Shown here piece after piece: positions 22,633 through 34,721 of a stretch of 64,000 bases of DNA (position 1 is the stretch's first letter; each line of letters starts with the position of its first letter). The notes beneath the pieces are model-generated. The model was not told the origin of the DNA. It searched no databases and worked only from the letters and a program-made list of their open reading frames with translations. The DNA is from Zanthoxylum bungeanum (lineage: Eukaryota > Streptophyta > Magnoliopsida > Sapindales > Rutaceae), in the NCBI GenBank assembly GCA_019454045.1, contig SKCR01049637.1, forward strand, positions 124,001 to 188,000. Direction: 5' to 3'. The position numbers and the translations under genes are program-made.

Positions 22633-23999
22633 TAGATAATCGGCCCCGAAATAATGTCTTGTAATGTTTGTGATTTTTGCTTTAGTTAACCTTGTCTAAA
22701 GACATTATGAATCACTTGTTTATAATAAAAGACATTATAAAAGATACAAGTGGGGTGGGACCAAGGCGTTAATAAAACTTTCTCAACTAAAGTTAATTTA
22801 ACCAAAGCTATTAGAGTTAGATAATGATTTGGTGTCTTCCTTCACTCACTACCTTTTTATAACCAAAAGGAAAAGTTGTGAAGACATCTAGATAATTATT
22901 TACTCGAAGCTTACCTTAGAGTATATTTAAAGTGATGGACTAATTTGGGTGATATGTTGTTTATTCTTGTCACCAATGCGATAAGAGCCTAAGAGGTAAG
23001 GGTATTTAAGAGAGTTCGCTCCACCCTCCCTCTGGGGAATCATCAATAGAGGAATCCATTTGACAGTTACTCATGTATCGTAAAGTCGTTTCACTCGAAG
23101 CGGTGGATCGCTACATGGTACCATCACTCGTTGGTACGTACCTTAGGGTATAATAAAGGTACGCCCACTTGGTCACTCAAACCCTTGAGTGGGGAGACCT
23201 AGTTGTGGGCAATCCTTCACCGGCGGGAGCCTTTATCTATACTCCTATAAACCCGCATGTGAACCATAGTTGCATGACCTATAGAAGCCACCCTTCTATG
23301 CTTGTGTTTGAGACCATCATCATTTGGATTCAGTTGGACTTCTTGTCATGATATGTGAACTTGTTGGGCCATTTAAACTGGGACAAGTTTGCGTCTTATG
23401 ACAATTGGGCCAAAAGCTTCTAAAATGCCGATGGGCCACTTTGTGTTTGGGCCTCCTATCATTTGAAGTTGTTTAGCCACGTTATTGCAAAAGTGTAAAC
23501 CTGTTGGGCCTTTTTCAACTGGGACAAGTTTGCACCTCGCAATAATATGTTTGAATGCTTTGAAATGATAATGGGCCAACTTGTATGAAAACCTTGATAG
23601 ACTTAGAAAATCCAATCATGATATAAATATGCTAGAAACATGAGTCCGATATCCACACTGGCTTTCATCCAGAAAGGATACGCATTGTTACGGCATATTT
23701 GTATACTTTTGGACACTTCTAAGTTCATCCCCATGACCACGGTTGCCGAAAGCCCAATTCGTCGTTTCTAGACAATGGCATGATCTCATAATCGGCTTAG
23801 TCCATGTTGTAAATGGGCGGTCTTTGTCTTTTATCGATGGAAAGAGACAGAAGCAGCCAAGGTTCACCTCGTAGTATAGGAGAGAGCGATTTTATGTACC
23901 TTGCACCGGTGCATAGAACGAGCCATATCTAGAACCAAAATAGGCTTACCACGAGTGTGGGAGAAATAAGGTTGGAAGGATATATTCCGTTTGATCACC
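22633..23999 (+). mobile_element. Leader of the Tat/Ogre-like element
   Basis: Non-coding leader after the PBS. Block 22711-23071 is also present in the leader of Copia C. A 140-bp unit is repeated at 23361-23500 and 23501-23640 (TGTTGGGCC..., CTGGGACAAGTTTGC, ATGGGCCA in register). It is cut at 24000 by an Athila-type LTR. Confidence 0.6.
22711..23071 (+). repeat. Leader block shared with Copia C (52310-52675, reverse)
   Basis: Colinear with the reverse complement of 52310-52675: shared stretches include ATCACTTGTTTATAATAAAA, GATACAAGTGGGGTGGGACC, GTGTCTTCCTTCACTCACTA and GAGTTCGCTCCACCCTCCCT. Similarity ends at the ACAGTTA at 23063-23069. Confidence 0.88.
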
Positions 24000-25480
24000 T
24001 GATCGGCGTAAACACACACGTATAACGCAAGGGTACGTATCGTTCAAGTAGTATAAAAAGTATCGATCCCACGAGGACTTAATACCTAAGCTATTAATTT
24101 TATGAGGTCAAATGATTACTAGTATCTAATAGGTTGATTGATTGATTTGAAATGGTGACGATTCTAAATTTAAAAGCAAGTAAATAAAACTGTTCGAAAG
24201 TAGGTTTTAAGAAAATTCAATATTAAAAACTATATAGGGTTGTGATTTATTCCAATATTATTTAAAGATGAAGTGATTATCCTATAGCTGGGTAATATAT
24301 TGATTTATTAACCTGCAACACTAAATTATGTAAAAGCCTCTTCCGATGGTCAATTACAAATACCTAGTATAATCCAATTGAACCATATGTCTATGTCAAC
24401 CAAATTACCTAGATTCATTAAGATTAAGTTCCAATTTGGCTACCCCCGCCCGACAGGTATATTCCTATCCTGTAAGGAAATCTATTAAAGGGTTATCTAT
24501 CCTCAAGGAAGATCGTGGGCTATTGAATCTAAGGTCTTAAACTTAAAATCCCTATGTCTAGTTCATTTTAAGTTTACCTAGTCAATTTTATTAGTGGCCA
24601 GTTAATACAAAGCATTAAGATTAAGACTCAATAAATAAATCTTTATATTACCCAAACTATAATCTAACCCCTTATAAACCGGTGATATTAAAAGTCATCA
24701 CAACCCTAGATAATTAATTTAGTTACAACACATAACTAGGGCTAGTAAAATAAAAGACATAAAGTAAAAATGCCAAAAGTAAAATGCGGTAAAGTAGAAA
24801 TTGAAAAGTAAAATAAAATAAAATGAAATGCTAAGGTAAAAGGAATTAACTTCTACTATTTACTATTTTAGATATCTCCTATTAAATAATATATAAACTT
24901 GTGATAATATTACCAACCAGCCATATAGGCGGTAACCTGATTAAGTCAAATTAAGTCCAACCAGCCATTAAGACGGTAATATTTGTCCATAATCCAGCAA
25001 TAAAAGCGGAACCAAAATAAACCAGCCATAAAGGCAGAACCAAAATAAAATTACCAACCAACCAATCTGGCGGTATCCTTGATTAGTCAGGTTTAAACCA
25101 AATTAAAATGAATTACCAACCGACCAATCTGGCGGTATCCTTGATTAGTCAGGTTTAAACCAGATTAAAATGAATTACCAACCGACCAATATGGCGGTAT
25201 CCTTTTTAAGTCAAATTTTAAATAGTGAATATATTATTTTTAAGGGAGATTAATCTGAATAGTAATAGTAAAAGAATTACCTTTCACCTTAGCAGGGGGA
25301 AGTTACCTCCTCATGGTAAATAGTAAAAACTGTAAAAAGTAAAGAAAGTAAAACACTATTATTACACAAAGTAATTAAAATTAATTACAAAACTTAAATT
25401 AAAAGAAACTAGAGAGAGAAACTCCCTATTTACATCAAAGAAATGAGAGAGAATGGTACAACTGAAACTGAAACGTCGAG

Positions 25481-25492
25481 CTGAATTTATAG
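25481..25492 (-). promoter_or_regulatory. LTR TATA box (CTATAAATTCAG), minus strand
   Basis: CTATAAATTCAG on the minus strand, downstream of the ACGTG-rich block in transcription direction. Identical to the TATA segment of the other Athila LTRs. Confidence 0.65.
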
Positions 25493-25553
25493 GCATCAGT
25501 GGGGTCTGGGCGTCGCGACTCTGGAACAGTTAGGCGTGGCATGCTCTGGTGAT

Positions 25554-25896
25554 GACACGTGGCAATTCGGATAAGAAGATAAAGCAACACATGGCAAGGC
25601 GGCTGAGAGCTCAATTATTATGCTGACGTGGCATGACGTGGCAGTGACGTGGCGACACGTGGCGAAAGGGAGTGTCGACACCGTATGATTACGACACGTG
25701 GCACACGGTGATTGGTTGATGATGACGTGGCGATGATGTGGCACTTTGACTCGGTCAACTGGTGATGTGGATGATGACGTGGCGGTGATGTGGAGTGACA
25801 CGTGGCACACGTGGCAATGGTGATTGTTGGCACCGTAGGATGATGACGCGTGGCACGATGCACGTTAGCAAATTAGCTGTGATGGTGACACGTGGC
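25554..25896 (-). promoter_or_regulatory. Cluster of GACACGTGGC (G-box/ABRE-type) sites
   Basis: Perfect GACACGTGGC at 25554, 25654, 25693, 25797 and 25887, with many GACGTGGC and CACGTGGC relatives between. The motif is the reverse complement of GCCACGTGTC, the site repeated in the other Athila LTRs. Such sites bind plant bZIP/bHLH regulators; actual binding here is inference. Confidence 0.75.
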
Positions 25897-26179
25897 ACGA
25901 CGCACGTTAGCAAAGTCAAACTTTTCATATTCTGATCTGTTGACATGGCGCACATTAGCATGACCCGGTGCACGTTAGGCGTCGCGACGCGCCCAAATTA
26001 CCAAAATGCCACTTTTTCCAATTTTCACTGTTTTGCTCCAAATCACCTCCAGAATGTCCTGAAACTTTATTTATCTACAAAATAACACAAAAAAAATCAA
26101 AATATTCACAAAACTCAAGAAACTATACAAAATATTAGGTTAAATGAGTGGGAAATAGTGATAGATTTACCACTCATCA

Positions 26180-27600
26180 CACCCCAAAACCTAACATTTT
26201 TCTAGTCCTCGAGCAAAACACATAATAAATTTAACTAAGCCACTTTTGTAGGGATCACAGCTGCATTTAGCATATGCAACAAGCCTTTAAACCCATAGGT
26301 GTCCCTAGTGGACGAGTTGTAGTCTCGTGAGGGTTTACAGCAATGATACCCACAAACATTTTACAAAAGTTAAAAGGTAGTGAAACTAATGCACACAAAA
26401 GCAAAAAGACAAGCGATAAGAGAATAAAGAAGTTAGTGACTAATCAGGTGAAATTTCTACTCCAAGTTACTAGTTGTTTTCTTTCTTTCTAATTTACTGA
26501 ATAAGTAAATTCTCCGATTATATTTACCATTCTTCATATACACAGCTAACAAAATATTAAACAACTCATTTATGCCCACAACAGTCACAAGTATAGTTGA
26601 TAAGAGAGTAATATTTTTGTTCTAAAGTTTTATCAGAATTCACACCTTTATGCAGCAATGGAATAATTTTTCTCATTTTTCTGATTTTTTTTTTGATTTT
26701 TTTCTTTTTTTTATATACAATACCTTCCGTCTATGTAACGAGTGTTGGGTCGGTGGCTCCCAAACCAGTTGGCTTTAGGGCACCAGATGTTAAGACACCC
26801 CTACAGACTTAATTACTCAGACTTCAGATATATATATTTTTGCAGCATCTTTGATCCATGTAGCAAGCTTTGGGCCAGTGACTCCCAAACCAGTTGGTTT
26901 TAGGGCACTATGTGTTAAAACACCCTTACAAACTTAATAACTCGGATCTCAGATTTTTTTTTTACTCCATTGCTTTTTTTAAGATGCTTCCTCCAATTAA
27001 ACTAGAGCACTGAATATTACAAACTTTTCAATTACAGCTCATGTCCGTATATTTCCATGTATGTTGATAATACCTGTCAACTGAGCATATGAAGATCCAT
27101 TTTAGTTAGTTTTATGGAGAATTCACAAATTAAATAATTCAAAAGGAAATAAACAAAAATTAACTTGTTTCGAAATAAGTTTGAAATACGTCTCAGGAGT
27201 GAAAATTCCTTACTCAGCTAACTCTTACCAATTTCACCTTTTTAGTCAAAATAAAAACACAAAAACACAAAATATTTTTGTAATTTAAGAAAAATTTTCA
27301 ATTTTTTTTTTGTATTTTTCGAAAAATTTTGGACTAAAAATAAAAACAACACACAAACTAAAAACAAGGTACTAATCAACTAATTCCCTCCCCCAAACCT
27401 AAATGAGACATTGTCCCCAATGTCTTAAACAGTAGAAGAAGAGTTTAAAAGATAATACCTGGTTAGCTGAAATTCTACAAGAAATTAAAGGTTAAGATCC
27501 AGATTAACACGACGCCTCTGTGCGCCTTGCGCTACTTGCCTAATTGCAAACTTTGACTTTATCTCATTGAGAATAGTCATTAACTCTCCCAGAGTTATAT
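26180..27600 (-). mobile_element. 3' internal region of the minus-strand Athila element
   Basis: A polypurine tract (GGTTTTGGGGTG on the minus strand) abuts the LTR at 26180. The next about 1.3 kb is the reverse complement of 48060-49377: the same TTTGGGGGAGGRAATTAGTTG, the same two CCAACTGGTTTGGGAG segments, and the same ACAATGTCTC. The 5' half of the element is missing. Confidence 0.85.
27485..27600 (-). pseudogene. ORF tail of the minus-strand Athila element ending in NLDLNL
   Basis: An open stretch of about 36 codons on the minus strand, closed by TAA at 27485-27487, ends QRRRVNLDLNL. Its last 11 codons and 3' flank match the end of the LOG frame at 48025-48057 (KRRQINLDFNL), but sequence upstream (ELMTILNEIKSKF...) is not LOG. 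The function of the upstream part is not recognised. LDLNL fits the LxLxL pattern of EAR repression motifs, possibly by chance. Confidence 0.55.
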
Positions 27601-29704
27601 ATTACAATTTAGTACTTCTAAAATCTAAAGATAGATTTATGAAGATCCTTCAATTTCTGTATCATACTTTAAGGATCTAATCCTTAGTTCTGATTAAGAA
27701 ATTAAGGAGTCTACTGCGGTAAGTTTAATGGATTAAGCACTTACGTTGTCATCACATGAATCTTCCAAAGATTATGCTCTACTATTTGCTTAACTCCGGG
27801 CTTTAGGCATAATATGTTATTTTATCAAATAAAGTAACTTATTATTTTTCCAGGACCCTCCTGAAATTATTTTCCCAATTTGAAAATTAAACCATTTAAA
27901 TACATTTTCCCTAGGATTATGTTTTAAATGTCAATCTTTCAATTTTATCTTGATTTTAATAGTCCAACTATTTAATCAACGATTTTGGTACTATTTATTA
28001 TAATGATTACAATAGTCCAACTATTTAATCAACTATAATTAAATTGTTTGAATATAGTCCAACTATTAATTAAAACAACATTTAAATATTAGTCCAACTA
28101 ATATTTAATTCATTTGACGACGAATGATATTTATTTGAGCGTGTATGGCGAGTAATTGAACGAGTATTGCAAATTCAATTCTTGCCTCCCACTATTTTTC
28201 GGCGAGCCTCTAACCCTCTGTCGAGTACTCGGGAAACCGTATTTCCTAGTGGGCTAGGATCCCGTTAAATATCACACAATCTTGACTTTGGCCAACAAAT
28301 TGTATGATAATTAACTAGGTAGATCTCTAAGATCGATTGGATCCAATCCAATTCCTAGATCCGGTAGGGGGACATCCAAGTCCGAAACATATATCTTATA
28401 TATGCCAATACATCCAATGTATTACCTAACCTTTTTCCTCTGAATCAACTAAGCCTTGGCTTTGGCACAACAAACTTAGTGATCCCAGTCAAGCGCGACC
28501 CATTGACCATGGAAAGCTTCGTAATCAATGTCAATGGACAAGAAGTGGTCTTGACTTTGGCCAACAAACCACAACTTGGACAAGAAACTGATATGGAACA
28601 AAGCCTTCGTGATTCAAACACATCCTCGACGGACAAAGGCCTTGACTTTGGCCAACAAGCCAATGCCAGTCTCGGATCTTGAGTGAGAATCACTCAATGG
28701 ACGGAAAAACGCTTAATATTATTTGAGGGTTTTTCACGTGCAAATTGGCAACCAATTTATTATCTTTGTTAATGTCTCATCATCATACACCCTTAAACAT
28801 GCATTCTAAACACATAATAAAGCGCATATGAAAAAATAATAATGATATGCGGATGGATACTTTACACATTGATCCTATATCAAATCTCTCCCTTTCTCTC
28901 TCCCGCTAGCACATGTATTACTTCTACCCGTTACACTACACTTCTAAAGAAACCTCATTTACATTGAGGGGAATAGGTGAGAAGAGAATACAAAGAAATG
29001 AGAGGTAATAAGGCTGGACACGCAGGTCCAATTAATAAATCGAATTTATTACAACAATTTCTAAAATTGTCCCACCCATCTAATATCCATCTGATATACA
29101 TTATTCATGCATCGCAACCATGTATTCACACAAGCATGTTATCAATCAATCTAATCAAATTAATTAATCTGATAATTAGTGATCATCCAATGTTCAAACA
29201 ACGATTTGATTTTGCTCGAGTCAAACTCGTTTTTGCGAATAAGTACTCAAAGTACGAATTCTCAAATTAAATTAAACTACATCATTAAATCCAATTTAAT
29301 ATGCATTCAATTCTAATTCGCTATTTAATTTCAAATTAAATATCACACTTTATTAATGAACTTTTACGACTTAAATTCCAAATTTAATCGCAACGGGTCT
29401 CAAAGCCCGATTAACGTCCAACGTCAATTTAATTAAAGTCCAATGGGATTTTAATTAATTTCTTAAGGCGTGGACTTTTGGTCAACTCGTGTCAAACCGA
29501 ATAACCAAAATCCAATCCGGGAGTTACTCCAAAAGCCTAGAAATCAATCTTGGCCCATTAGGCCCAATTAAACTATAAAGGTTCATTAAGTCGCATTTGG
29601 GCTTTATGGATGCGGTTTTGGGCCTAATTGGATCCAAAAAGTAGATGTACAACAGTCAGAAGAGCATACCCCCACAAAAAGTAAGGTAGATTTGTAAAAC
29701 TCAA
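27601..29704. other. Unassigned retrotransposon-like region
   Basis: AT-rich DNA with internal short repeats: TAGTCCAACTA four times between about 27958 and 28105, and CTTGACTTTGGCCAACAA at 28281, 28550 and 28641 (a diverged copy at 28454). It resembles LTR/leader DNA of Copia elements. A possible minus-strand LTR start follows the G-rich GTGGGGGTA near 29670. No reliable border or gene; the plus frames at 28479-28682 and 28977-29270 have no recognised domain. Confidence 0.45.
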
Positions 29705-31578
29705 CATCGATCGGACCATATCCAATAAAGTCCGATTTCACCTTTTAGATACTCCATTGTGCTGTGGAGTACCCGAATGAGTATATTTAGCGAGAATCCC
29801 ATTCGCTTTAAGATACTCGGTGAATTCACTACTCACATATTCACCACCTCGCTCTGATCGAAGGCATTTGATGAATTTACCAGTTTGCTTTTCTAATTCG
29901 TTTCGAAATTCTTTGAACTTTTCAAAGGTTTCTGATTTATGTTTCATCAAATAAACATAACCATACCGTGACAAATCATCAGTAAATGTTACAAAGTAAG
30001 AAAAACCACTATGAGCAATGTGACTTATAGGACCCCATACATCACTATGCACGAGTTCCAATAAGTCAGTGGCCCGATGTCCAACACTAGTAAATGAGAC
30101 TTTGGTCATTTTACCCTGAATACAAGATTCTCATGTTGGAAAAGATTGTATGGTTAGATTCTCAATCAAACCATTCTTATCTAACTGGGTTAGGCGACAT
30201 ATACCTATATGACCTAACTACATATACCACAATTCAGTATCTGTTATTTCAGATCTTTTATGTTTATTATCCCCAATTTCATAAACATCTCTATTGGCAT
30301 GCAAAATATAATGACCTTGCGAATTTGAACATTTGTGTAACAAAACATCATTCATATCATATATATACATAGAACGATTCTTAATATGTACATGATATCC
30401 TTTTGTATCTAATACAAAGAGGGAGATAATATTAGCTACACAACCAGGCACAAAAACATAATTTGTCAAAATGATGCTACCTCTGGATAAACGAATCTCC
30501 TATTCGCCAACGGCTGCTGCAGATAAAGAATCTCCATTCCCAAAACATTGCTGCATCTCGCCTGGATTTAGCATCCTACTGACCCTCAGCCCCTGCAACG
30601 AATTGCAGATGTGAGTCGGACTAGCAGAATCTAAAACCCATCCAGAACCAATGGCTTCACAAGCCAAAAAGATATCAATGATATGGAAAATAAACATACC
30701 TTATGCGGAGGCTCTCTCCCGTCTGACGGAAGCTATGTAGTCTGAACAATTGCGCCTCCAATGTCCAATCTTGCCACAATGGTGGCACTTGTCCTCAGCT
30801 GCTTTCTTTTTCTTCGACTTCCTTGGCTTTTCAACTTTTCCTCTGGGAGGAACACCAGAACCAATCTTCTTTACCTTTTTTTTTTCTTCTTCTTGCCCGA
30901 TCTCGTAGATTGAGAAGAAGAAGAACTAGGCAAAGAAGACTTTTATATGAGTGTTGGCACACCATTCTTGATGTCCTCATCTGCAGTCTGAAACATCCTA
31001 TGCAACTGAATGTAGGAACAGTGAATACCATGCATGTTGAAGTTAATAATGAACTAAGAATACGCCAGTGGGAGTGAGCCAAGAATCAAATTCCTGCCCA
31101 AAGTCTCATTCAGTTGAAAGTCAAACTTTCAAAGCTGCTCCATGAGATCCATCATGTGCAGGACATGTGGACTCACGGGCTTGCCATCAGGTAAACGAGC
31201 ATGGAACAATTCCACAGAGATTCTATATACCAAAGTCTGCTCCTGGATTAGAAACAGCTCCCAAAGTTGAGTTATAATGTTGTAAGAGTCAGTCATATCA
31301 GCATATTACCTATTTAGATCCGGAGACATAGAATAGAGAATGAGTGACCTGACTCTCAGATCATCATCCTTCCACTTCTCAAATACCTCCATCTTTTCAG
31401 GTAAAGACTCCGGTGTAATATCCAGCGGCACTGGATTATCCAGGACATAACCCAACTTCTCCGATCTCAAGACTATCTTAAGATCTAATTCCCATTCACT
31501 AAATATCTCGGGACCAGTCAATTTGTTCGCATCCAGGACACGAGCAAATAGATTAGAGGAAGTAGTAGATGTCATCAC
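29705..31578 (-). pseudogene. Copia A gag-pol, truncated in integrase
   Basis: The minus-strand gag begins at 31578 (MMTSTTSSNLFARVLDANKL, WELDLKIVLRSEKLGYVLD). Then, with many stops and frame changes: a CCHC zinc knuckle CHHCGKIGHWRRNC (about 30788-30747), a protease remnant with WVLDSASPTHICNS (about 30640), a GAG-pre-integrase segment, and an integrase core (30109-29738) with SDVWGPISH, FTDDLSRYGY, RSERGGEYVS (second Asp replaced by Glu) and GTPQHNGVS. It stops near 29705; reverse transcriptase and RNase H are gone. Inactive. Confidence 0.85.
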
Positions 31579-32308
31579 AAACTTTACAAAAGAAACATGA
31601 GTTAGCAGAAAAAAGTAATTTCATCAATATCACAAAACATCCAACATATCATATATTTTTAATATAAGGATGCCCTCCCACTATTTTATGTAAATCGATA
31701 ATCCCCAAACAAAATACTAGAATTCAATAATTAAATTAAATTCTATAGTAAGAAGTAGACCTCACAAATATATTTGAACACACAGCTTTGGCACATTGTG
31801 CCCTAATATATTTGAAAGTAGATAACAATTATCAATCACATCCAATGTGACTCTTTAAAATAGGTCCTGAACCGTTTCCGATCCTCACTGTTTTGGCATC
31901 TATTAGATGGGGCGTATTCGAGGCAATACTCGTCAATGTACATACCCAAGGTACTAATGCATCACCTCCCTGCTTTGGCATCTATTGGTATGCACGTTCA
32001 ATCGAATTTGTTTCTTTATCAAATTAGTTTTACCAGTATAAACAAATTTTCATTAACCATAACCACTCTGCTTTGGAAAATACAACCACGATATCAAGAA
32101 AAATATTTATATCCGTACTGACGAGACAGACCCATTAGTGTACAATACACTTCACGAAACATAAAGCCTTATTATGAGGATTTTACAAACACGGTCAAAC
32201 AACCAAAATAATTGATCCAATCAATTAATTCTCAAGCATGTGTAAAATAAATTGAATTAAATATCAAATATTTAAGGTATGAAATATTATTTTGGATATG
32301 GGATCAGA
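31579..32308 (-). mobile_element. Leader of Copia A with four GCTTTGGCATCTATTGG-type cassettes
   Basis: Framework homologous to the Copia B leader (GGTCCTGAACCGTTTC, GACAGACC). Cassettes at 31781-31806, 31883-31910, 31966-31990 and 32064-32078 carry CTTTGGCA-type sequence where Copia B carries CACACTAATGACGATATTGG. Confidence 0.75.
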
Positions 32309-32324
32309 TGCTCTGATACCATTT
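32309..32324 (-). other. PBS of Copia A (tRNA-Met type)
   Basis: Minus strand AAAATGGTATCAGAGC; TGGTATCAGAGC is the standard initiator-tRNA complement. It fixes the LTR border at 32325. Confidence 0.9.
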
Positions 32325-34721
32325 TGTTGGGGTGTACGCAGTGGAAGGGTGCGGCGGAAGGCGAAAATAGTTTTTAAACATTTTAAAAATTTTCGAGTGA
32401 ATTAATAAATATCAAATATTTTTAATTCGCCCAAATAAGTTTAAATATAATTACATAATATATTTCGTTACATGACGAATTATTTACGAAAATATTTTTC
32501 GACAAATCTACGAGTAATGGGCAAACGGTCAAACCGGTTGATGGGTCGCAACTCGGACACTTGGACAGTGTTAAGTCAGCCCTTGGGCTGCCCGAACAGT
32601 GCCCAGTTCGCTGGGTTCACTGCCTCGACTCAACGAGCCCGTTTCGACGTGAATTTCGCCTTTTTCTCGCGTTTTCACCCCGGAACAATTTCCGGAATTT
32701 ATCCACCACCCAATACACATCCAATATCATCCAAATAACATATTTTTCATGAAAAATATTCTGATTTAACAACCAAAAATAGATCTGATCCAGTTTTTGT
32801 TTTTGTCAAATTTTCAAGCCAAAATTCAATTTATTCACAAATTAATCCAATTAATTTACACCAAATTAAATCACCACAACATAAAGCCTCAACAATAATT
32901 ATAGGAAATATTAGAGTGGTAACATCACTCTAGAATGGAAATTTTAATTTTTTTTAGATTAATTCCCTAATTAATCATTTACACATGCTAAACAAAGAAA
33001 ACAATTAAGGTTACCTAATCAATCAATACCTAGTTTTGCTTCAAACACATATCCAAGATACATATATAATCAATAAATGTAAAATACATATCCAATATAT
33101 ATTTTTCATGCTCAAGAAACAAAAACTAGAAAATTAGAAATTAGAAATTCAATATTACCTTAATTTTGGTTTCCAATTCCTTCAATTTATCTCATTTGGT
33201 GTTGATTAATTTTGGAACCCTAATCCTCTTTTTCTTTTTGTTCTCAACACATGAGAAAGTGGTTGAAAACTTATAAAAAATGAAAAAACTTCATTTATAT
33301 ACAAAATAACCCATTTTGCCGAATTTCCTAGAAGAAATTTGGTCAAAATTAATTTTTTATTTCACCATTATTTTGTCACAAGTTTTAATCTTATCAAAAT
33401 GCAATTATTTTGATTTTTGTTAATCAAAATCCATGTGTCCAAATCACATGGTTTGGCAAATCAAATTTTGCCAAAATTAAAAAATATTCAATGTAATATT
33501 CTTAATTAAAATGAATTAATTAACCAATTAATTAATTCATTTTATTATTAATAAAAAGATAAAATAAATACATGGAAAAAGATTCCAACAATATTCTTCC
33601 AATTTATCATTATTAATAATTAATTAATTAATAATAATAAAATAATTGTCAAAATTTAATTGGCTAATAATGTGTATCTAATCTAAATTATGTATTGTAT
33701 ACGAATACACATTATTTAATACGCATGTGTATATTATGATTAATCTGAATTATCCATAATTAATTGCCCAAGTGCTCAACGAGTACACTTTATATTATGG
33801 GACTCTCTAGGTTCAAGTTTATCTGTCACGGAAACCATTTCCATGTCCGTAATTTATCCACTCACAAATTACGACGACCACAGATAATCAAGTTGAACCA
33901 TCCAAGTCGAAGTCATTGCATATATAATCCTTCTGTCATAGGTTATCCGAATTGTTCCAGAGATATATATTAAACGTCAAATATCTGCTATTAAAAATTT
34001 ATGTGTCGCGACATAATTATGATTCTTCAATAAATATTCGGAACTTGTTTCTGAATCATACATCGGCCAATGATTTCAAAGAATCATAAATTGGACACCT
34101 AAATCCCATATACGGGACTGACAGATCCTCTTTGGATATATCACCGGATATTGTGAGTATCAATCCAAACCCAATGAACAGACGAAGGTTTGATATTAAA
34201 AGATCGTTGACGTGACTATCATCAAAGTATGAAGGATATCTCACATATCCACAGTGGTATCTCAAGTTAAAGGAGCTAATATGATATTCGACTCGTAAAG
34301 ATTCCTATTGACATTGATGTACCATATATCATGAATCTTTAAATGAGTCATTCAATATTTATCCAATAAATACCTACGTATCTATATGAGTCTCCCAAGA
34401 CTCATGGTTTACTGGGATAAACCATTAGAACAATTCTAATATACAACACGTACCGGTCTCACAGGTTTACTAACTGACCAAGTATGTAAACCTTGACTAG
34501 GAACAATTTAAGAATGAATTGTATTGTGACATTTCTCAGTAACAATTGCGGCGCTTTTGCAATTATGTCACAACTATTCATTCTACGGTCATTTACACTG
34601 TTACCATATATAAGATTATATTGATAAAAATTACTTAATTTTATTCATAATAAAATAAAAATGTACATCGTATTTACAATAAATACAACAAAATTTGGCG
34701 TGTCGAGCACCAAATCCAACA
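32325..34721 (-). mobile_element. 5' LTR of Copia A
   Basis: Plus-strand ends are TGTTGGGG (32325) and CCAACA (34721), i.e. minus-strand TGTTGGATTTGGTGC...CCCCAACA. About 2.4 kb, adjacent to the PBS on its left. On its right it abuts Copia B LTR sequence, suggesting that Copia A inserted into the Copia B 3' LTR. Confidence 0.82.

Larger units (their letters stand above)
24000..26179 (-). mobile_element. 3' LTR of an Athila-type Gypsy element, minus strand
   Basis: On the minus strand it starts TGATGAGTGGTA-like at 26179 and ends CGCCGATCA at 24000, matching the LTR family at 43554-45509 and 49378-51331 but clearly diverged. Shared landmarks: TATAAATTCAG (25481-25492 reverse), GACACGTGGC sites (25554-25896), CCAGCCATATAGGCGGTAA-type repeats (24910-25195), and the TTAAGTCCTCGTGGGAT segment near the end. 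It is joined on the right to a polypurine tract and Athila 3' internal sequence. Confidence 0.88.

Noticed and set aside
28479..28682. 67-codon frame as a small host protein
   Set aside because: No recognised domain; it spans two copies of the 18-nt repeat and sits in retrotransposon-like DNA.
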